Shown: positions 1 through 9,825 of the stretch, one piece after another | How the letters are laid out: each line of letters starts with the position of its first letter | Position numbering within the stretch: position 1 is the stretch's first letter | Assembly (NCBI GenBank): GCA_965237445.1 | Contig: OZ250142.1 | Span: forward strand, 682,001 to 746,000 | DNA length: 64,000 bases | DNA from: G963668185 sp965237445 | GTDB lineage: Bacteria > Chloroflexota > Dehalococcoidia > Lucifugimonadales > G963668185 | Direction: 5' to 3' | Translations under genes and position numbers: made by a program | The notes under the pieces: generated by a model | Database searches by the model: none | What the model was told of the DNA's origin: nothing | What the model saw: the letters and a program-made list of their open reading frames with translations, nothing else

Positions 1-41
1 TGGTTGCAACGAGGCGTACAAAGCCCGATCGCCGATCTTGG

Positions 42-1988
42 CTACGGCTCCAGGTACTTGAACAGCCACTCCACGGTACGCGACTGAACGTCCCTGATGT
101 GGGCTATCTCCCTGAGCCCGTGAGGCTCTCGCGGATAGACCACCAACTCGACTGGAACTCCGTGGTCCTTGAGGCCGCGGTGGAACTGATACGCCTGCTC
201 CACCGGGCAGACCTGGTCCTCCTCGCCGTGGACGATCAGCGTTGGCGTCTTGGCGTTCTTGATGTGCGTGATTGGCGAGAAGTGCCGGTAGATGCCGTCC
301 GGGTCCCAAGGATCGGGCCGGTTGTAGAAGATCCAGTCCCATGTGTGTATGCCAGTCATCCCATGGAAGCTGCGCCAGTCGCTGATGCCGGCCGACATGA
401 CCGCCGCCTTGAACCTGTCCGTCTGTGTCACGGTCCACGCCGTCATGAAACCGCCGTAGCTGCCTCCCGCGACGCCAAGCCGCTCAGGGTCCGCGATTCC
501 ATGGTCGATGCAGTGGTCGACGCCAAGCTGAACGTCCTGCCAGTCCTTGCCGCCCTGGTCGCCGAGGTTGCTCTCAGAAAACTCCATCCCCCAGCCGGTG
601 CTGCCGCGCGGGTTCGGAAGGAACACGGCGAACCCGGCCGCGGCAAGCAATTGCGAGAAGTCCCTGCCCGATCCTGCGTGGTACACATTTCCGTGGGCAC
701 TGGTTGGCCCTCCGTGGATCAATGTGATCATGGGCAGCGGACGGTCGCCTCCGTCGCCGGGTGGACGCATCAGCCTGCCCTGCATGTCCCAGCCGTCCTC
801 GCCCTTCCAGAAGATCTCTTCTACACGGCCGATTTCGAGGTCAGCCGCCTCAGGGTGCAAGTCGGTAAGTTGTGTCAGCTCGTAGCTGCCATTTGAGGGC
901 TCTGCCAAATAGACCTGTCTCGGGGAATTCCAGCTTTCCAAGACGAACGCCAAGTTGCCGGAACTGTCTGAGCTAAACGCAGCGTAGTTGCCTTCCGCCA
1001 TAGAGCCTTCACCGTGCCACAGGGGCCGGTTCTCGCCGGAGGTGACGTCTATCTCAGTTATTCCTGGGCCTCCTCGTACATCGCCGGACACCAGTAACTT
1101 GCTGCTGTCATCGGACCACTGGATCCAGCAGTAGCTGGCGACTTCGCCCTCCGTAAGATCGCGGTACTCGCCGCCTCCCGCGGGGACTACCCAGACATCT
1201 CCCTTGACAGAGTACTTGTCGCTCCACGTCGACGATGTGAATGCAATCGTCCCACCGTCAGGAGACCATGTAGGCTTGGACACCATTCGGTCCGTGTCAT
1301 ACAGGGTGTCCACCTTGCCGCCTCCGACTGGAAACCGTACGAGCCGGTTGAGGTACCAGTCCGCCTCGAAGGGTAAGTCCGACGCTACAGCAGCGAAGTG
1401 AGCGCCATCCGGCGACCAGCAGTAGTCCCAGACCTGCAGGCCGTCCGGCGAGGCGCAGGTCTCCTCGCGGGTCTCTACATCGATGACATAGATACGCAGG
1501 AACTTGGGGTGTTGCTCGAACTCAACTACGTCCCGCTTCTCCGCCTTGCGGCGTTTTTCGTCCTCGGTCTCAGGGTCATACTTGATGTAGGCCAACTTTG
1601 AGCCATCTGGAGACCACTCTATCGTTGGGACCCCTCCCTGCGTGGGGAAGCTTCCCTCAGTGTCGGTAATCTGGACCGCTTCGCCGCCGTTGGCGGGCAG
1701 CAAGTACACCTGGTACTGGCCGTCCTCCGCCCGGTCAGACAGGAACGCCAAGTGCTGCCCGTCAGGGGACCAGCGCGGCTTTACGTCGGAACGATTGCTG
1801 GAGGTCACGCGCCTGGGCTCACCGCCCTCTGCTGGGACCATCCATAGGTTCGATCTCTGGTTCTTGGTGTCCTCGATGTACGAGGCACCCATCTGGAACA
1901 CGACCATGGAGCCGTCAGGCGATATCTGTGCGTCGGCCACTCGCTTAAAGCTCAACTGGTCATCAATCGTGACCCTTCTCTTTGCCAT
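42..1988 (-). CDS. S9 family peptidase (acylaminoacyl/dipeptidyl peptidase type)
   Basis: A 648-residue serine peptidase of the prolyl oligopeptidase family, probably cytosolic because no signal peptide is visible. The N-terminal two thirds carry repeated WSPDG-type TolB/WD40-like propeller blades. The C-terminal third is an alpha/beta-hydrolase domain with the nucleophile motif GGSYGGF (Ser510), an acid in GEEDQ (Asp591) and a His in EPHG (His623). The family removes or cleaves short peptides from N-termini. Length is normal and the ORF is complete. It lies 68 bp downstream of the addAB-like genes on the same strand and may be cotranscribed, but no functional link is implied. Confidence 0.93.
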   Translation of the reverse strand: MAKRRVTIDDQLSFKRVADAQISPDGSMVVFQMGASYIEDTKNQRSNLWMVPAEGGEPRRVTSSNRSDVKPRWSPDGQHLAFLSDRAEDGQYQVYLLPANGGEAVQITDTEGSFPTQGGVPTIEWSPDGSKLAYIKYDPETEDEKRRKAEKRDVVEFEQHPKFLRIYVIDVETREETCASPDGLQVWDYCWSPDGAHFAAVASDLPFEADWYLNRLVRFPVGGGKVDTLYDTDRMVSKPTWSPDGGTIAFTSSTWSDKYSVKGDVWVVPAGGGEYRDLTEGEVASYCWIQWSDDSSKLLVSGDVRGGPGITEIDVTSGENRPLWHGEGSMAEGNYAAFSSDSSGNLAFVLESWNSPRQVYLAEPSNGSYELTQLTDLHPEAADLEIGRVEEIFWKGEDGWDMQGRLMRPPGDGGDRPLPMITLIHGGPTSAHGNVYHAGSGRDFSQLLAAAGFAVFLPNPRGSTGWGMEFSESNLGDQGGKDWQDVQLGVDHCIDHGIADPERLGVAGGSYGGFMTAWTVTQTDRFKAAVMSAGISDWRSFHGMTGIHTWDWIFYNRPDPWDPDGIYRHFSPITHIKNAKTPTLIVHGEEDQVCPVEQAYQFHRGLKDHGVPVELVVYPREPHGLREIAHIRDVQSRTVEWLFKYLEP

Positions 1989-2056
1989 GTCGCCTCCCCA
2001 GTTGTTCGAGTGATGTCGCCAATTCTAGCAGGACACCACAGGACCGATAGTAGTCA

Positions 2057-5000
2057 TTAGGTTGCCGACAGCGCGGCCACCTCGGCTTCGGCCAAGAGGG
2101 CCTCCACGTCCCTGAAAACTTCTGGCATCGGATCGCGCTGCAGGAATAGCAGGACCGCTTCCTTGACAGGCATGCCAGTGGAGCGAGCCAGCGCCAATGC
2201 ATATGCGCCTACCTGCGTCCGGTACCTGCGGGCGACCGACGCCCCGCCTTCGTCTGAAATCGCATCCGTTTTGAAATCCACGATTACGAGTGCATCGTCC
2301 TCGACGAAGCACAGGTCTACGAAGCCTTCCAGGACTCTCTCGCCAACGGGCGTGGCCGCGTAGATTTCCCGGTAGTACCGGCCGGACGACACGGCTCGCT
2401 TCACCACGTCCGAAGTAATGGCCCTCACTGCTAGCCTCTCGACCTCGTCAATGCGGTCGGAGACGCCTTCGGTCTCGGCATGCAGGCGGCTGAGCCTCGA
2501 GACCTCACGGCCATCCGGAAGATCGACTGCCTGCAATACGGCATGTACGGCGCGGCCAATGCTTGTGCCGGCCCGACCGCGCCTGCCGGGCGAATGTTCC
2601 CGGTCCGGATCATCGTACTCGGGATCGTGCGCCAGGCTGCTTGCGGCCACGGCATGCCTGACAGATGCTCGCCGGACTGATTCTTCTCGCTCCTCCAGCC
2701 ACTGGGCACGATCGGATTGAGTTGGCACGTGGTCCGTAAGGGTCCGACCTTCGGCCACAACAGATATCGGGATCCCATCGAATTCCGGCAGTTCTCGCCA
2801 CAGATGCGGGACATCCCCAGCAAGCTCCACGATTCTATGCGCCGAGGAATCCTTCCCACGCTGGTATCGGAAAGTGCTCACGATGAGATGGTCCCTTGCA
2901 CGAGTTGCCGCCACATACAGCAGACGGATGCGCTCCGCTTCGTCCGCGACGCATTCTGCGTCCTTGGCCGAATCGTACCCATCCGTCTGGAGAGGCGGGA
3001 CATGTCCGGATGCCAAGCTGACCTCCGATGAGCAACTTGCCCGATCAAAGATTACCGGCCCAGTTCTGCCTCCCGGCGCTGTGCCGAGGCCTGTCAACAG
3101 GACGATCGGGAACTCAAGCCCCTTGGCCGCATGAACGGTCATGATCCTGACGGCATCCTCGTCCGTTTCGGGCACAGGCGCCTCTACCATCCGCGCTTCG
3201 TTGGCGGCCTGCCCTTCGATCCAGTCCAGGAACTCCCGCAGTCCGCCTCCGGTAGCGGCGGTGAAGGTCCGCGCCCGCTCTATCACAAACCTCAAGCGAC
3301 GCCATCTCTCCCGAGGCCGTCTCCTGTTGAACGACACCTCGAACAATCGCCGTTGACGCACGAACTTTTCTATCAGGAAGTCGGGCGCCAGCCACATCCG
3401 CTCCTTGTGGAAGCTAGCGATAGTGGCAAGCGCTTCAGATACTGGCCTTGCGCCATTGCTCATACCTGTGTAGAGGAATTTCCCGCCCGCGTCGACATAT
3501 CTGAGCAAGTCTGCGTCATTGCAAGCGAAGGCCGACGATCTCAAGGCGGCCACGATGGCAACCTCGTCCGCGGGCGAGTCTATCGCCCTTAGGCAGCTAA
3601 TGAGTTCCCTGACATCCTGGCTTTCCAGAACGGTCGACTGGCTCTCTATGCGGTACGGTATGTCCCTGTCCGATAGCTGGTCTTCCAGGTCACGCAACGC
3701 GGTACGGGTCGGCATAAGAACGCAGACGTCTCGATACTGCGCGTCACGCAGATCGCCGCTCTCGTCTCGTATTCCCCATCTTTCGTTCTTTATGCGCTGC
3801 AGAACTCCAGCCGTTGCCCCCGCCTCACGCAGTCTCATTGCCGGCGCGTTATCGCACTCCTCGCCGAACCAGTGCACTCCCATCGGCGTACCGGTCTTCG
3901 GCGGTACCCACCGAGCGAGCAGGTCCTGGTACTGAGCCTGGACAGGGCTCGCTTCGCGACCCATCCATCTGCCGAAGACGGAGTTGACCCACGTGACGAT
4001 TGGCTCCTGGCACCGAAAGTTCTGGTCCAGCGGCACAAGTCCTGCCTGGAGCCTTTCCCTCGTATTCTTCACCGACTCGATGTCGGCGCGCCGGAACCGG
4101 TAGATAGACTGCTTTGGATCTCCGACGATGAACAGCCTGCCGTCGCGACCTTCGCCGGTCAGCAGCATGGCGATCTCGGACTGGATAGGGTCCGTGTCCT
4201 GGAACTCGTCGATCAGCACATACCGAAACCGATCGAAGAAGTGTTCCCTTGCCTGCTCGTTCGATTCGAGCAGTTTCCGTGCCCAAACGAGTAGATCGTG
4301 GAACTCCGCCCTGCCCTCCTCCCTTCTCAGCCCCATGTAGTCCAGGACAAAGCGACGTAATTCTTCCAACAATTCCACGACCGCAGAGCGTGTGCATCGA
4401 GTCAGGAACGAGACACGCGCCGCCTCCATCTCGCTGAGCGTCTCCTTGAGCGCCGTGCAGGCGTTGAGGCCGGTCTCAGGGTCGTCCAACCAGTCCGCTT
4501 TTCTTCCTCTCGTAAACGAGAGCTTGCCCGACCTGAGAAGGCGCCCGACGTTCGCCTCGCCATCCCCAAGTCCTCGCTGTAGATCGGCGCATACAATCGC
4601 CACGTTCCGGCCGTGGGCGGCCAGCGGGTCATCGTCGCCATTCTCCGCGAAGGCCAGCAGACGCTCAATGGACGACGAAGTCGCGGCCATGCTCTCGATT
4701 TCGCCGCGTCCACCAGTTGCGTCAGCAGACTCAAACGGCCTTTCCAGGAGATCGTAGTTGGCATGGAATTCGCGGGCGACCTGTTCCAGCCGGGACACTG
4801 ACAGCGGCAGACCCAGACGCAGGAATCTCGCCAGGCCCGGAGCCTCATCCTCCGAGTCCAGGGCTTTCTCCAGCCACACGCGCCAGTGCCGATCGAACTC
4901 CAGGCCGGCCGTGATCTCATCGGACGTATCGAAGCCCGGAGGAAGGCCTGCCTCCAGCGGACGCTCGCGTAACAGCGAGGCGGCGAAACTGTGAATAGTC

Positions 5001-5320
5001 TGAAAGGCGCCGCGCTCCAGCGATCCTGCCGCGACCTCGCAGCGTTGGCGGACCTCAACCATCGCGCCCGCGTCGTCGGCTCTCGCCTCCAGTCCCTGCC
5101 GAACGCGGTCCCTGAGTTCGGCTGCGGCCGCCTCCGTGAAAGTAATCGCAGCGATTCTGTCTACCGTCGCCTTGCCTTCGGCTATCAGGCTGACCACGCG
5201 GGATACGAGTGCCGTGGTCTTGCCGGTCCCCGCGCTCGCCTCCACGAAAAGTGTCTCGTCGAGTGAATGCTCGATCCGGTCTCGATGCCTCTGGTCTGCC
5301 GGAACGTAGAGGTCGGTCAC
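2057..5320 (-). CDS. addA: AddA-like ATP-dependent helicase-nuclease (UvrD superfamily)
   Basis: A 1087-residue SF1 helicase with a nuclease domain, the AddA subunit type of the double-strand-break resection complex that prepares DNA for RecA. Visible motifs are Walker A ASAGTGKTT at residues 28-36, Walker B with DEFQDTDPIQ, helicase motif IV-VI segments (VGDPKQSIYRFRRAD, LLYVAATRARD) and a C-terminal PD-(D/E)XK nuclease core (GRAVHAVLQ then IVDFKTD). It overlaps the upstream AddB-like C-terminal half by 4 bp (ATGA), so the two are translationally coupled, which supports a heterodimer. The family name fits better than RecB because the partner gene has an AddB-type Fe-S nuclease domain. Confidence 0.9.
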   Translation of the reverse strand: MTDLYVPADQRHRDRIEHSLDETLFVEASAGTGKTTALVSRVVSLIAEGKATVDRIAAITFTEAAAAELRDRVRQGLEARADDAGAMVEVRQRCEVAAGSLERGAFQTIHSFAASLLRERPLEAGLPPGFDTSDEITAGLEFDRHWRVWLEKALDSEDEAPGLARFLRLGLPLSVSRLEQVAREFHANYDLLERPFESADATGGRGEIESMAATSSSIERLLAFAENGDDDPLAAHGRNVAIVCADLQRGLGDGEANVGRLLRSGKLSFTRGRKADWLDDPETGLNACTALKETLSEMEAARVSFLTRCTRSAVVELLEELRRFVLDYMGLRREEGRAEFHDLLVWARKLLESNEQAREHFFDRFRYVLIDEFQDTDPIQSEIAMLLTGEGRDGRLFIVGDPKQSIYRFRRADIESVKNTRERLQAGLVPLDQNFRCQEPIVTWVNSVFGRWMGREASPVQAQYQDLLARWVPPKTGTPMGVHWFGEECDNAPAMRLREAGATAGVLQRIKNERWGIRDESGDLRDAQYRDVCVLMPTRTALRDLEDQLSDRDIPYRIESQSTVLESQDVRELISCLRAIDSPADEVAIVAALRSSAFACNDADLLRYVDAGGKFLYTGMSNGARPVSEALATIASFHKERMWLAPDFLIEKFVRQRRLFEVSFNRRRPRERWRRLRFVIERARTFTAATGGGLREFLDWIEGQAANEARMVEAPVPETDEDAVRIMTVHAAKGLEFPIVLLTGLGTAPGGRTGPVIFDRASCSSEVSLASGHVPPLQTDGYDSAKDAECVADEAERIRLLYVAATRARDHLIVSTFRYQRGKDSSAHRIVELAGDVPHLWRELPEFDGIPISVVAEGRTLTDHVPTQSDRAQWLEEREESVRRASVRHAVAASSLAHDPEYDDPDREHSPGRRGRAGTSIGRAVHAVLQAVDLPDGREVSRLSRLHAETEGVSDRIDEVERLAVRAITSDVVKRAVSSGRYYREIYAATPVGERVLEGFVDLCFVEDDALVIVDFKTDAISDEGGASVARRYRTQVGAYALALARSTGMPVKEAVLLFLQRDPMPEVFRDVEALLAEAEVAALSAT

Positions 5321-6915
5321 TGGGCCTCTTCCCCGTCACCCTCTGCGAGCCTGCCGAACTGCGCAAGGGCTCCGTCGAGTTTCTTGCCATCCCAAAGCCG
5401 GAGCCTGTTGGACGGGCATAACCGGTTGAAGTCGCAGTAACGACAGTTCTGCCATCCACCCTGAACGCGTGGGCCAGGTCTGGCTGGGAAAGTCCCGTCC
5501 GCAATGCCCGAGGAGGCGACGGCAACTACGCTCTCGAATCGATCCTGGACAGCCTCGTCTTCCAAGTCCAACTCTACCTTCCGAAATTGGCCGCGAGATG
5601 TAACGAACCAGAAGAAGCCGCGAACGCGGTCCGGGAAGCGGGGCTCGGCCCTAACGGCCTCAGCATAGACCGGCAATTGAAGACGGCGACCTCGGTCCAC
5701 AGGATCGCTCTTCATCGCCCTGTAGCCGGAATTCCCGCCTGTCTTGTAGTCGATCACGATCGCCGTCTCGCCGTCCGGGCTCACGTCAACCCTGTCGATC
5801 ATGCCGCGGAACGTGACCTCGGCGCCGTCCGGAAGTCCGACCTTCGCACCCCGCAGTTGTCCGTGTTCAGGGGCGCCGAATCGCTGCTCGACCGCCGCTG
5901 TTGTCCAGCCGTCAGACCTCCACTGTTCGTCTTTAGATAGGAATGTGACCAGGTCTTCTCGCATCTCCTCCCTGGCCAGACGCCACAGCAGGCGTCTTCC
6001 GGTCTTGCCTTCACGTTCAGCTCTATCGAACTCACTCTCCGCAATCTCGAGCAGTATTCTTGTACTTTCAGCGCTCCACGACTCGCCCGGACCGGGAACT
6101 CTGCCGGTTTCGATGGACGCCGTCATGAAGCGTTCCAGGACCTCATGGACAAGAGAGCCCTTGTCCAACGGCGAAATCGAGAGTTCGTCTGCCGGGGCGT
6201 CAAGCGCCGATATGCCGAGCACATCGCCCAGAAAGTATCGGTACGGACAGGCGGCCCATCTCTCAAGTCCTGTCGGAGAGAGCACACCCCTCCGCTGCCG
6301 GCTCAGCCGTCTGCTATCCGGAGCAACCGCAGACACATCCCCGTCCCATGCGGTGAAGCGCAGGCTCATGCGCTGCTCCTCCATCCGCAGAGCCCTTCGC
6401 AGCGGTTCTTCGGCGGCCAGGAAGTGGCTGCGCAGATCCAGACCCGCCTTACTCCACTCGGACAGTAAAGCAAGGTCGTAGTCGTGCTCATCGGCGGCCC
6501 CGGAGAGCCGTGCAAGGTCGAGGCCATGCTGCGCCGACTCGATGACCGTTAGCCACGGCTCACCCGAAAGGCGCGTAAGCTTGTCGGACGTTACCGGTGC
6601 GCCATGAAGGATACGCGCGCATTCGAGGAGCCAGGGGGACGGATACTGTTCGCGCTGCCCGCCCGGCTCCGTTCGCGGGTAGCTCAGGACGACGGAGCAC
6701 CCTGCGGACAGTGCGCATAGAAACGAGCGCCTCTCCTGGGCTTCACGCTCGGCTGATCGGCTCAGTGCCAGGCCATCGCCCAATTGGCTGAGCAATCTTT
6801 CGGGGAGGATAGGGTCATCGGAAGCTCTTCGAGGAAGCGCTCCCTCGGCCACCCCGACGACGTGCACGGTATCGAACTCCATGCACTGTGCCTCTTCAAG
6901 CGGTCCGACGAACAC
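5317..6915 (-). CDS. addB: AddB-like nuclease, C-terminal half (split by frameshift)
   Basis: 532 codons forming the C-terminal half of an AddB-like protein. It begins inside the sequence VFVGPLEEA...VVGVAEG, typical of the middle of AddB, with only a GTG to start on. The C-terminus holds a PD-(D/E)XK nuclease (VIDYKTG) and the Cys pattern of the AddB Fe-S staple: one Cys in ACPYRYFL and a C-terminal cluster CRYCDFNRLC. The same frame is open upstream of the GTG (EALGAPIGTLGPLG) and matches the family, so this is not an independent gene. Joining it to the 6896-8503 frame by removing one base near 6995 gives one ORF of about 1061 residues. Confidence 0.85.
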   Translation of the reverse strand: MFVGPLEEAQCMEFDTVHVVGVAEGALPRRASDDPILPERLLSQLGDGLALSRSAEREAQERRSFLCALSAGCSVVLSYPRTEPGGQREQYPSPWLLECARILHGAPVTSDKLTRLSGEPWLTVIESAQHGLDLARLSGAADEHDYDLALLSEWSKAGLDLRSHFLAAEEPLRRALRMEEQRMSLRFTAWDGDVSAVAPDSRRLSRQRRGVLSPTGLERWAACPYRYFLGDVLGISALDAPADELSISPLDKGSLVHEVLERFMTASIETGRVPGPGESWSAESTRILLEIAESEFDRAEREGKTGRRLLWRLAREEMREDLVTFLSKDEQWRSDGWTTAAVEQRFGAPEHGQLRGAKVGLPDGAEVTFRGMIDRVDVSPDGETAIVIDYKTGGNSGYRAMKSDPVDRGRRLQLPVYAEAVRAEPRFPDRVRGFFWFVTSRGQFRKVELDLEDEAVQDRFESVVAVASSGIADGTFPARPGPRVQGGWQNCRYCDFNRLCPSNRLRLWDGKKLDGALAQFGRLAEGDGEEAQ

Positions 6916-8503
6916 GCCTGTGCCCAGCGGTCCAAGGGTCCCAATCGGCGCGCCAAGAGCCTCCCCTAGAGAGATAGTTAAAGTCCTCCCGGTCTAAGTC
7001 AGGGAAGCTCGCAGCAAGATCTCGAATCTCGTCCAGGTTCCTCTCGAGCAGTCTCAGCGCCTCCTGGAAATTGTCCGGCCACGAGCCCGCGTCGTGCGCG
7101 TACCTTTGCAGAAGCGTTTTCCACCGGTCTCCGCTCTCCTGAAATCCTCCGGAAGCTAACGATTCGGTACTATGAGCCAGCGTCTCGATGAATGCTCTAA
7201 GTCTCCGCGCCGAGTCCAATAGACTTCTGTGCCTTGAGATGGTCCCGGGGGACACCTCATCGGAATCGGTGTAAGAGGCGATGCGCGTGCGCTCACCTCT
7301 ACAAAAAGCATCCAGCCTGTCAAGCCATTGATCTTTGCCGCGAACGATCCCGGCATCCGCCGAAATGCGCTCCCAGAGCAGCAGATCGTCGTATGCGGCG
7401 GCGCCCGTGTTCGGATCTCGAACGGGCGCCTCAGCCACCCACCGGAGAACGGCCGACCTGCTCAACTCATCCTTGACCGCCTTTAGAAGCAGATCGACCA
7501 GCTTCCCCGGAGGAGTGTCTTGTAGCCTCCTGCGGACTGGACCGGCAGCGGGGACCCCGGCCAACTTCAACTGGCTGGCGATGAGCTGCCCGTAAGACTC
7601 CGCCTGCCCGTACAGCACCGCAATCCTGTGGAATGGCACGCCCTCTCTCGCCCGCCCGAGAATGTTACGGACTGCTGACCTGACCTCCTCAGCGGCATCG
7701 GGAGCGCTGACAATACGCATGTCCGCCGGCGGGTCGTCCTGGCGCAGGTCCGAGTTCGCAGGACTCTTCGGGCACAGACGTCCTGCCAGCTCGTGCACCG
7801 GCGCGTCTGCCGCGTCTTCACCAAGTACCCCGGCGATGACGGTGCAGCGCCCCGTTCTGTGCAGCGCCTCGATGAGCTGCATCTCCCCCGGCGAGAGCGT
7901 GGCCAACAGGTACAACACCACGTGCCCTGAATCGTTAAGCGCATTCCCGTTAGCCGCGGCGACCGAATTCGCAGCCGAGGCTACGAGGCGCTCTTCTCCG
8001 TAGCAGTTCCCAATCTTCTCCTTTCTGTACCGGCGGTACCATCGGACGGCCTCCAACCGAAAGGCGTCCAGCCCTTCGATTCTGCGCAATGCCGACTCAC
8101 TCACTCGTTCCAGGTCTCTGAAGGTACTGCGCAGAGTTGCCTGGAGCCTTGGATGGTTCTTGACCGGAGCAAGAGGGCCGTCAGGGTCGACGCCGTCAGC
8201 GGCCGCCCGTACGGCAGCCGCTTCCCGGTGCCGGGTGAGCTTTCTTGCGCCATCGGCGGCCGCTACCGACTCACCCAACACTCCCGCCAGGTCGGGCATG
8301 GTCATGAACTGAACGTTCGCCACACCTTGCCTGTGGGCCAGTGCGCGCCTCAGGGCAATCGACGCGTATCGAGTGGGGACGACGACCGTCACGGGCGTGA
8401 ACGGATCGTCACGCTTGAGCATGGAGACGATTTCACGGAGTCTGCTGAATGCCGGCGGCCCGTATCTTTCCAGGTGGAGAACGCCGAGGTCGGCTGCGGC
8501 CAT
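6896..8503 (-). CDS. addB: AddB-like helicase-nuclease, N-terminal half (split by frameshift)
   Basis: 535 codons forming the N-terminal, inactivated-helicase part of AddB. It starts at ATG 8503, with no better start upstream, and reads VVVPTRYASIALRRAL where some AddB proteins have a Walker A loop. No GxGKT motif is visible, so it is probably a non-ATPase scaffold. After about residue 510 (REDFNYLS) the frame turns into non-family sequence and stops at 6896. The true continuation lies one frame away. A surplus G in the run at about 6994-6997 would explain the break. Divergently transcribed from the acyl-CoA synthetase at 8632. Confidence 0.8.
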   Translation of the reverse strand: MAAADLGVLHLERYGPPAFSRLREIVSMLKRDDPFTPVTVVVPTRYASIALRRALAHRQGVANVQFMTMPDLAGVLGESVAAADGARKLTRHREAAAVRAAADGVDPDGPLAPVKNHPRLQATLRSTFRDLERVSESALRRIEGLDAFRLEAVRWYRRYRKEKIGNCYGEERLVASAANSVAAANGNALNDSGHVVLYLLATLSPGEMQLIEALHRTGRCTVIAGVLGEDAADAPVHELAGRLCPKSPANSDLRQDDPPADMRIVSAPDAAEEVRSAVRNILGRAREGVPFHRIAVLYGQAESYGQLIASQLKLAGVPAAGPVRRRLQDTPPGKLVDLLLKAVKDELSRSAVLRWVAEAPVRDPNTGAAAYDDLLLWERISADAGIVRGKDQWLDRLDAFCRGERTRIASYTDSDEVSPGTISRHRSLLDSARRLRAFIETLAHSTESLASGGFQESGDRWKTLLQRYAHDAGSWPDNFQEALRLLERNLDEIRDLAASFPDLDREDFNYLSRGGSWRADWDPWTAGHRRVRRTA

Positions 8504-8631
8504 GCGGCCAGTCTACAACACGGGTTAGCCGTGATGGCGAGGCTCGGTGTGCTAGCATTCGCGCGTGGCGGGGGATGCATCCGCACCGCTGGGAATCGCT
8601 CCCACGCTCGCAATCGAACAGAAGCGAGGTA

Positions 8632-9825
8632 ATGCCTTTGACCTCACCGACTCCGGAGACGTTGCTCGATCTTTTGGAAGGAGGGCGGCCCGGAGACATC
8701 GCCCTGCAGGCGCCGGACGGCCCCGCTCTGACGTACGACAATCTCCGGCGTCAGGTCCACGACCTTGGTGAACAGCTTCGAGGGCTTGGCATCGCGCGAG
8801 ACGACCGCGTTCTCCTGGCCCTTCCGAACGGCATCGAGGCGATTGTGGCCTTCCTGGCAGTTTCCTCGGTGGCAACCGCCGGTCCGCTGAACCCCGGCTA
8901 CCGTCCCGAAGAGTTCAGGTTCTACATGGAGGACACCCACCACAAGGCGCTGATCACGCCCGTCGGCGGAGGAGAAGCCGCCCGTGGCGTCGCCCTCGAA
9001 GGCGTACTGCAGATCGGGGCCGAGTGTGACTCCACCGGAACCGTAACGCTCACCACTTCGCAATCGGGCGGTCGCGCCTCCGTAGAGCCCCCAGGGCCGG
9101 ACAACACCGCGCTGGTCCTCCACACTAGCGGGACTACGAGCCGCCCTAAGCGCGTACCCCTGAGGCACAGGAACCTTGCCGCCTCCGCCGTGAACATAAG
9201 GGACACGTACGCCCTCACGCCGGAAGACGTGGGGCTGTGCGTCATGCCGCTGTTTCATGTACATGGCATTGTCGCCTCGCTGTTGGCGACACTGCTCTCC
9301 GGAGGAACGGTCCTTGTGCAGTCCCGTTTCTCGGCGGCAAGATTCTGGCCCACAGCGAAGCAGTACGGCGTGTCGTGGTACACAGCCGTGCCCAGCATGC
9401 ACCAGGCGCTGCTGGCCCGGAGCGCAAGCCCGGCGCCCGCCGTTCCGGATACTTTGCGGTTCATCAGGTCGTGTAGCTCGCCCCTTGCTGCCGACGTGAT
9501 GCTGGCGTTGGAGGACCGTTTCGGCGTACCGGTGCTGGAGGCGTACGGCATGACCGAAGCCGCGCACCAGATGACGTCGAACCCGCTGCCGCCCGGCGAA
9601 CGACAGCCGGGATCGGTCGGCCCCGGCACAGGCGTCGACGTCGCGATCATGGACGAAAGGGCCGGCTGTTGCCCGAAGGCGATCGAGGCGAGGTGGTCAT
9701 CAGGGGCCGCAACGTCATCGACGGCTACGAAGACAATCCGCAGGCCAACGCAGACTCGTTCACAGGCGGTTGGTTCCGAACGGGCGACGAAGGCACGATG
9801 GACGAGCACGGCTATCTCACGTTGA
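8632..9825 (+). CDS. Acyl-CoA synthetase (AMP-forming), N-terminal part, frameshifted
   Basis: First part of an adenylate-forming acyl-CoA ligase. The start is set at ATG 8632 (MPLTSPTPETL), where family similarity begins; the frame is open further upstream but that part looks non-coding. It carries the ATP-binding loop HTSGTTSRPK, the FHVHG motif and the A5 motif EAYGMTEA. The frame is correct to about 9660 (VAIMDE), then turns to nonsense up to 9825. Restoring one G in the run at 9659-9661 joins it to the 9669-10148 frame and gives 505 residues, the usual family length. The ELINRSGEKISP region resembles AAE3/oxalyl-CoA synthetase-type enzymes, but the substrate is not certain. Confidence 0.82.
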   Translation: MPLTSPTPETLLDLLEGGRPGDIALQAPDGPALTYDNLRRQVHDLGEQLRGLGIARDDRVLLALPNGIEAIVAFLAVSSVATAGPLNPGYRPEEFRFYMEDTHHKALITPVGGGEAARGVALEGVLQIGAECDSTGTVTLTTSQSGGRASVEPPGPDNTALVLHTSGTTSRPKRVPLRHRNLAASAVNIRDTYALTPEDVGLCVMPLFHVHGIVASLLATLLSGGTVLVQSRFSAARFWPTAKQYGVSWYTAVPSMHQALLARSASPAPAVPDTLRFIRSCSSPLAADVMLALEDRFGVPVLEAYGMTEAAHQMTSNPLPPGERQPGSVGPGTGVDVAIMDERAGCCPKAIEARWSSGAATSSTATKTIRRPTQTRSQAVGSERATKARWTSTAISR

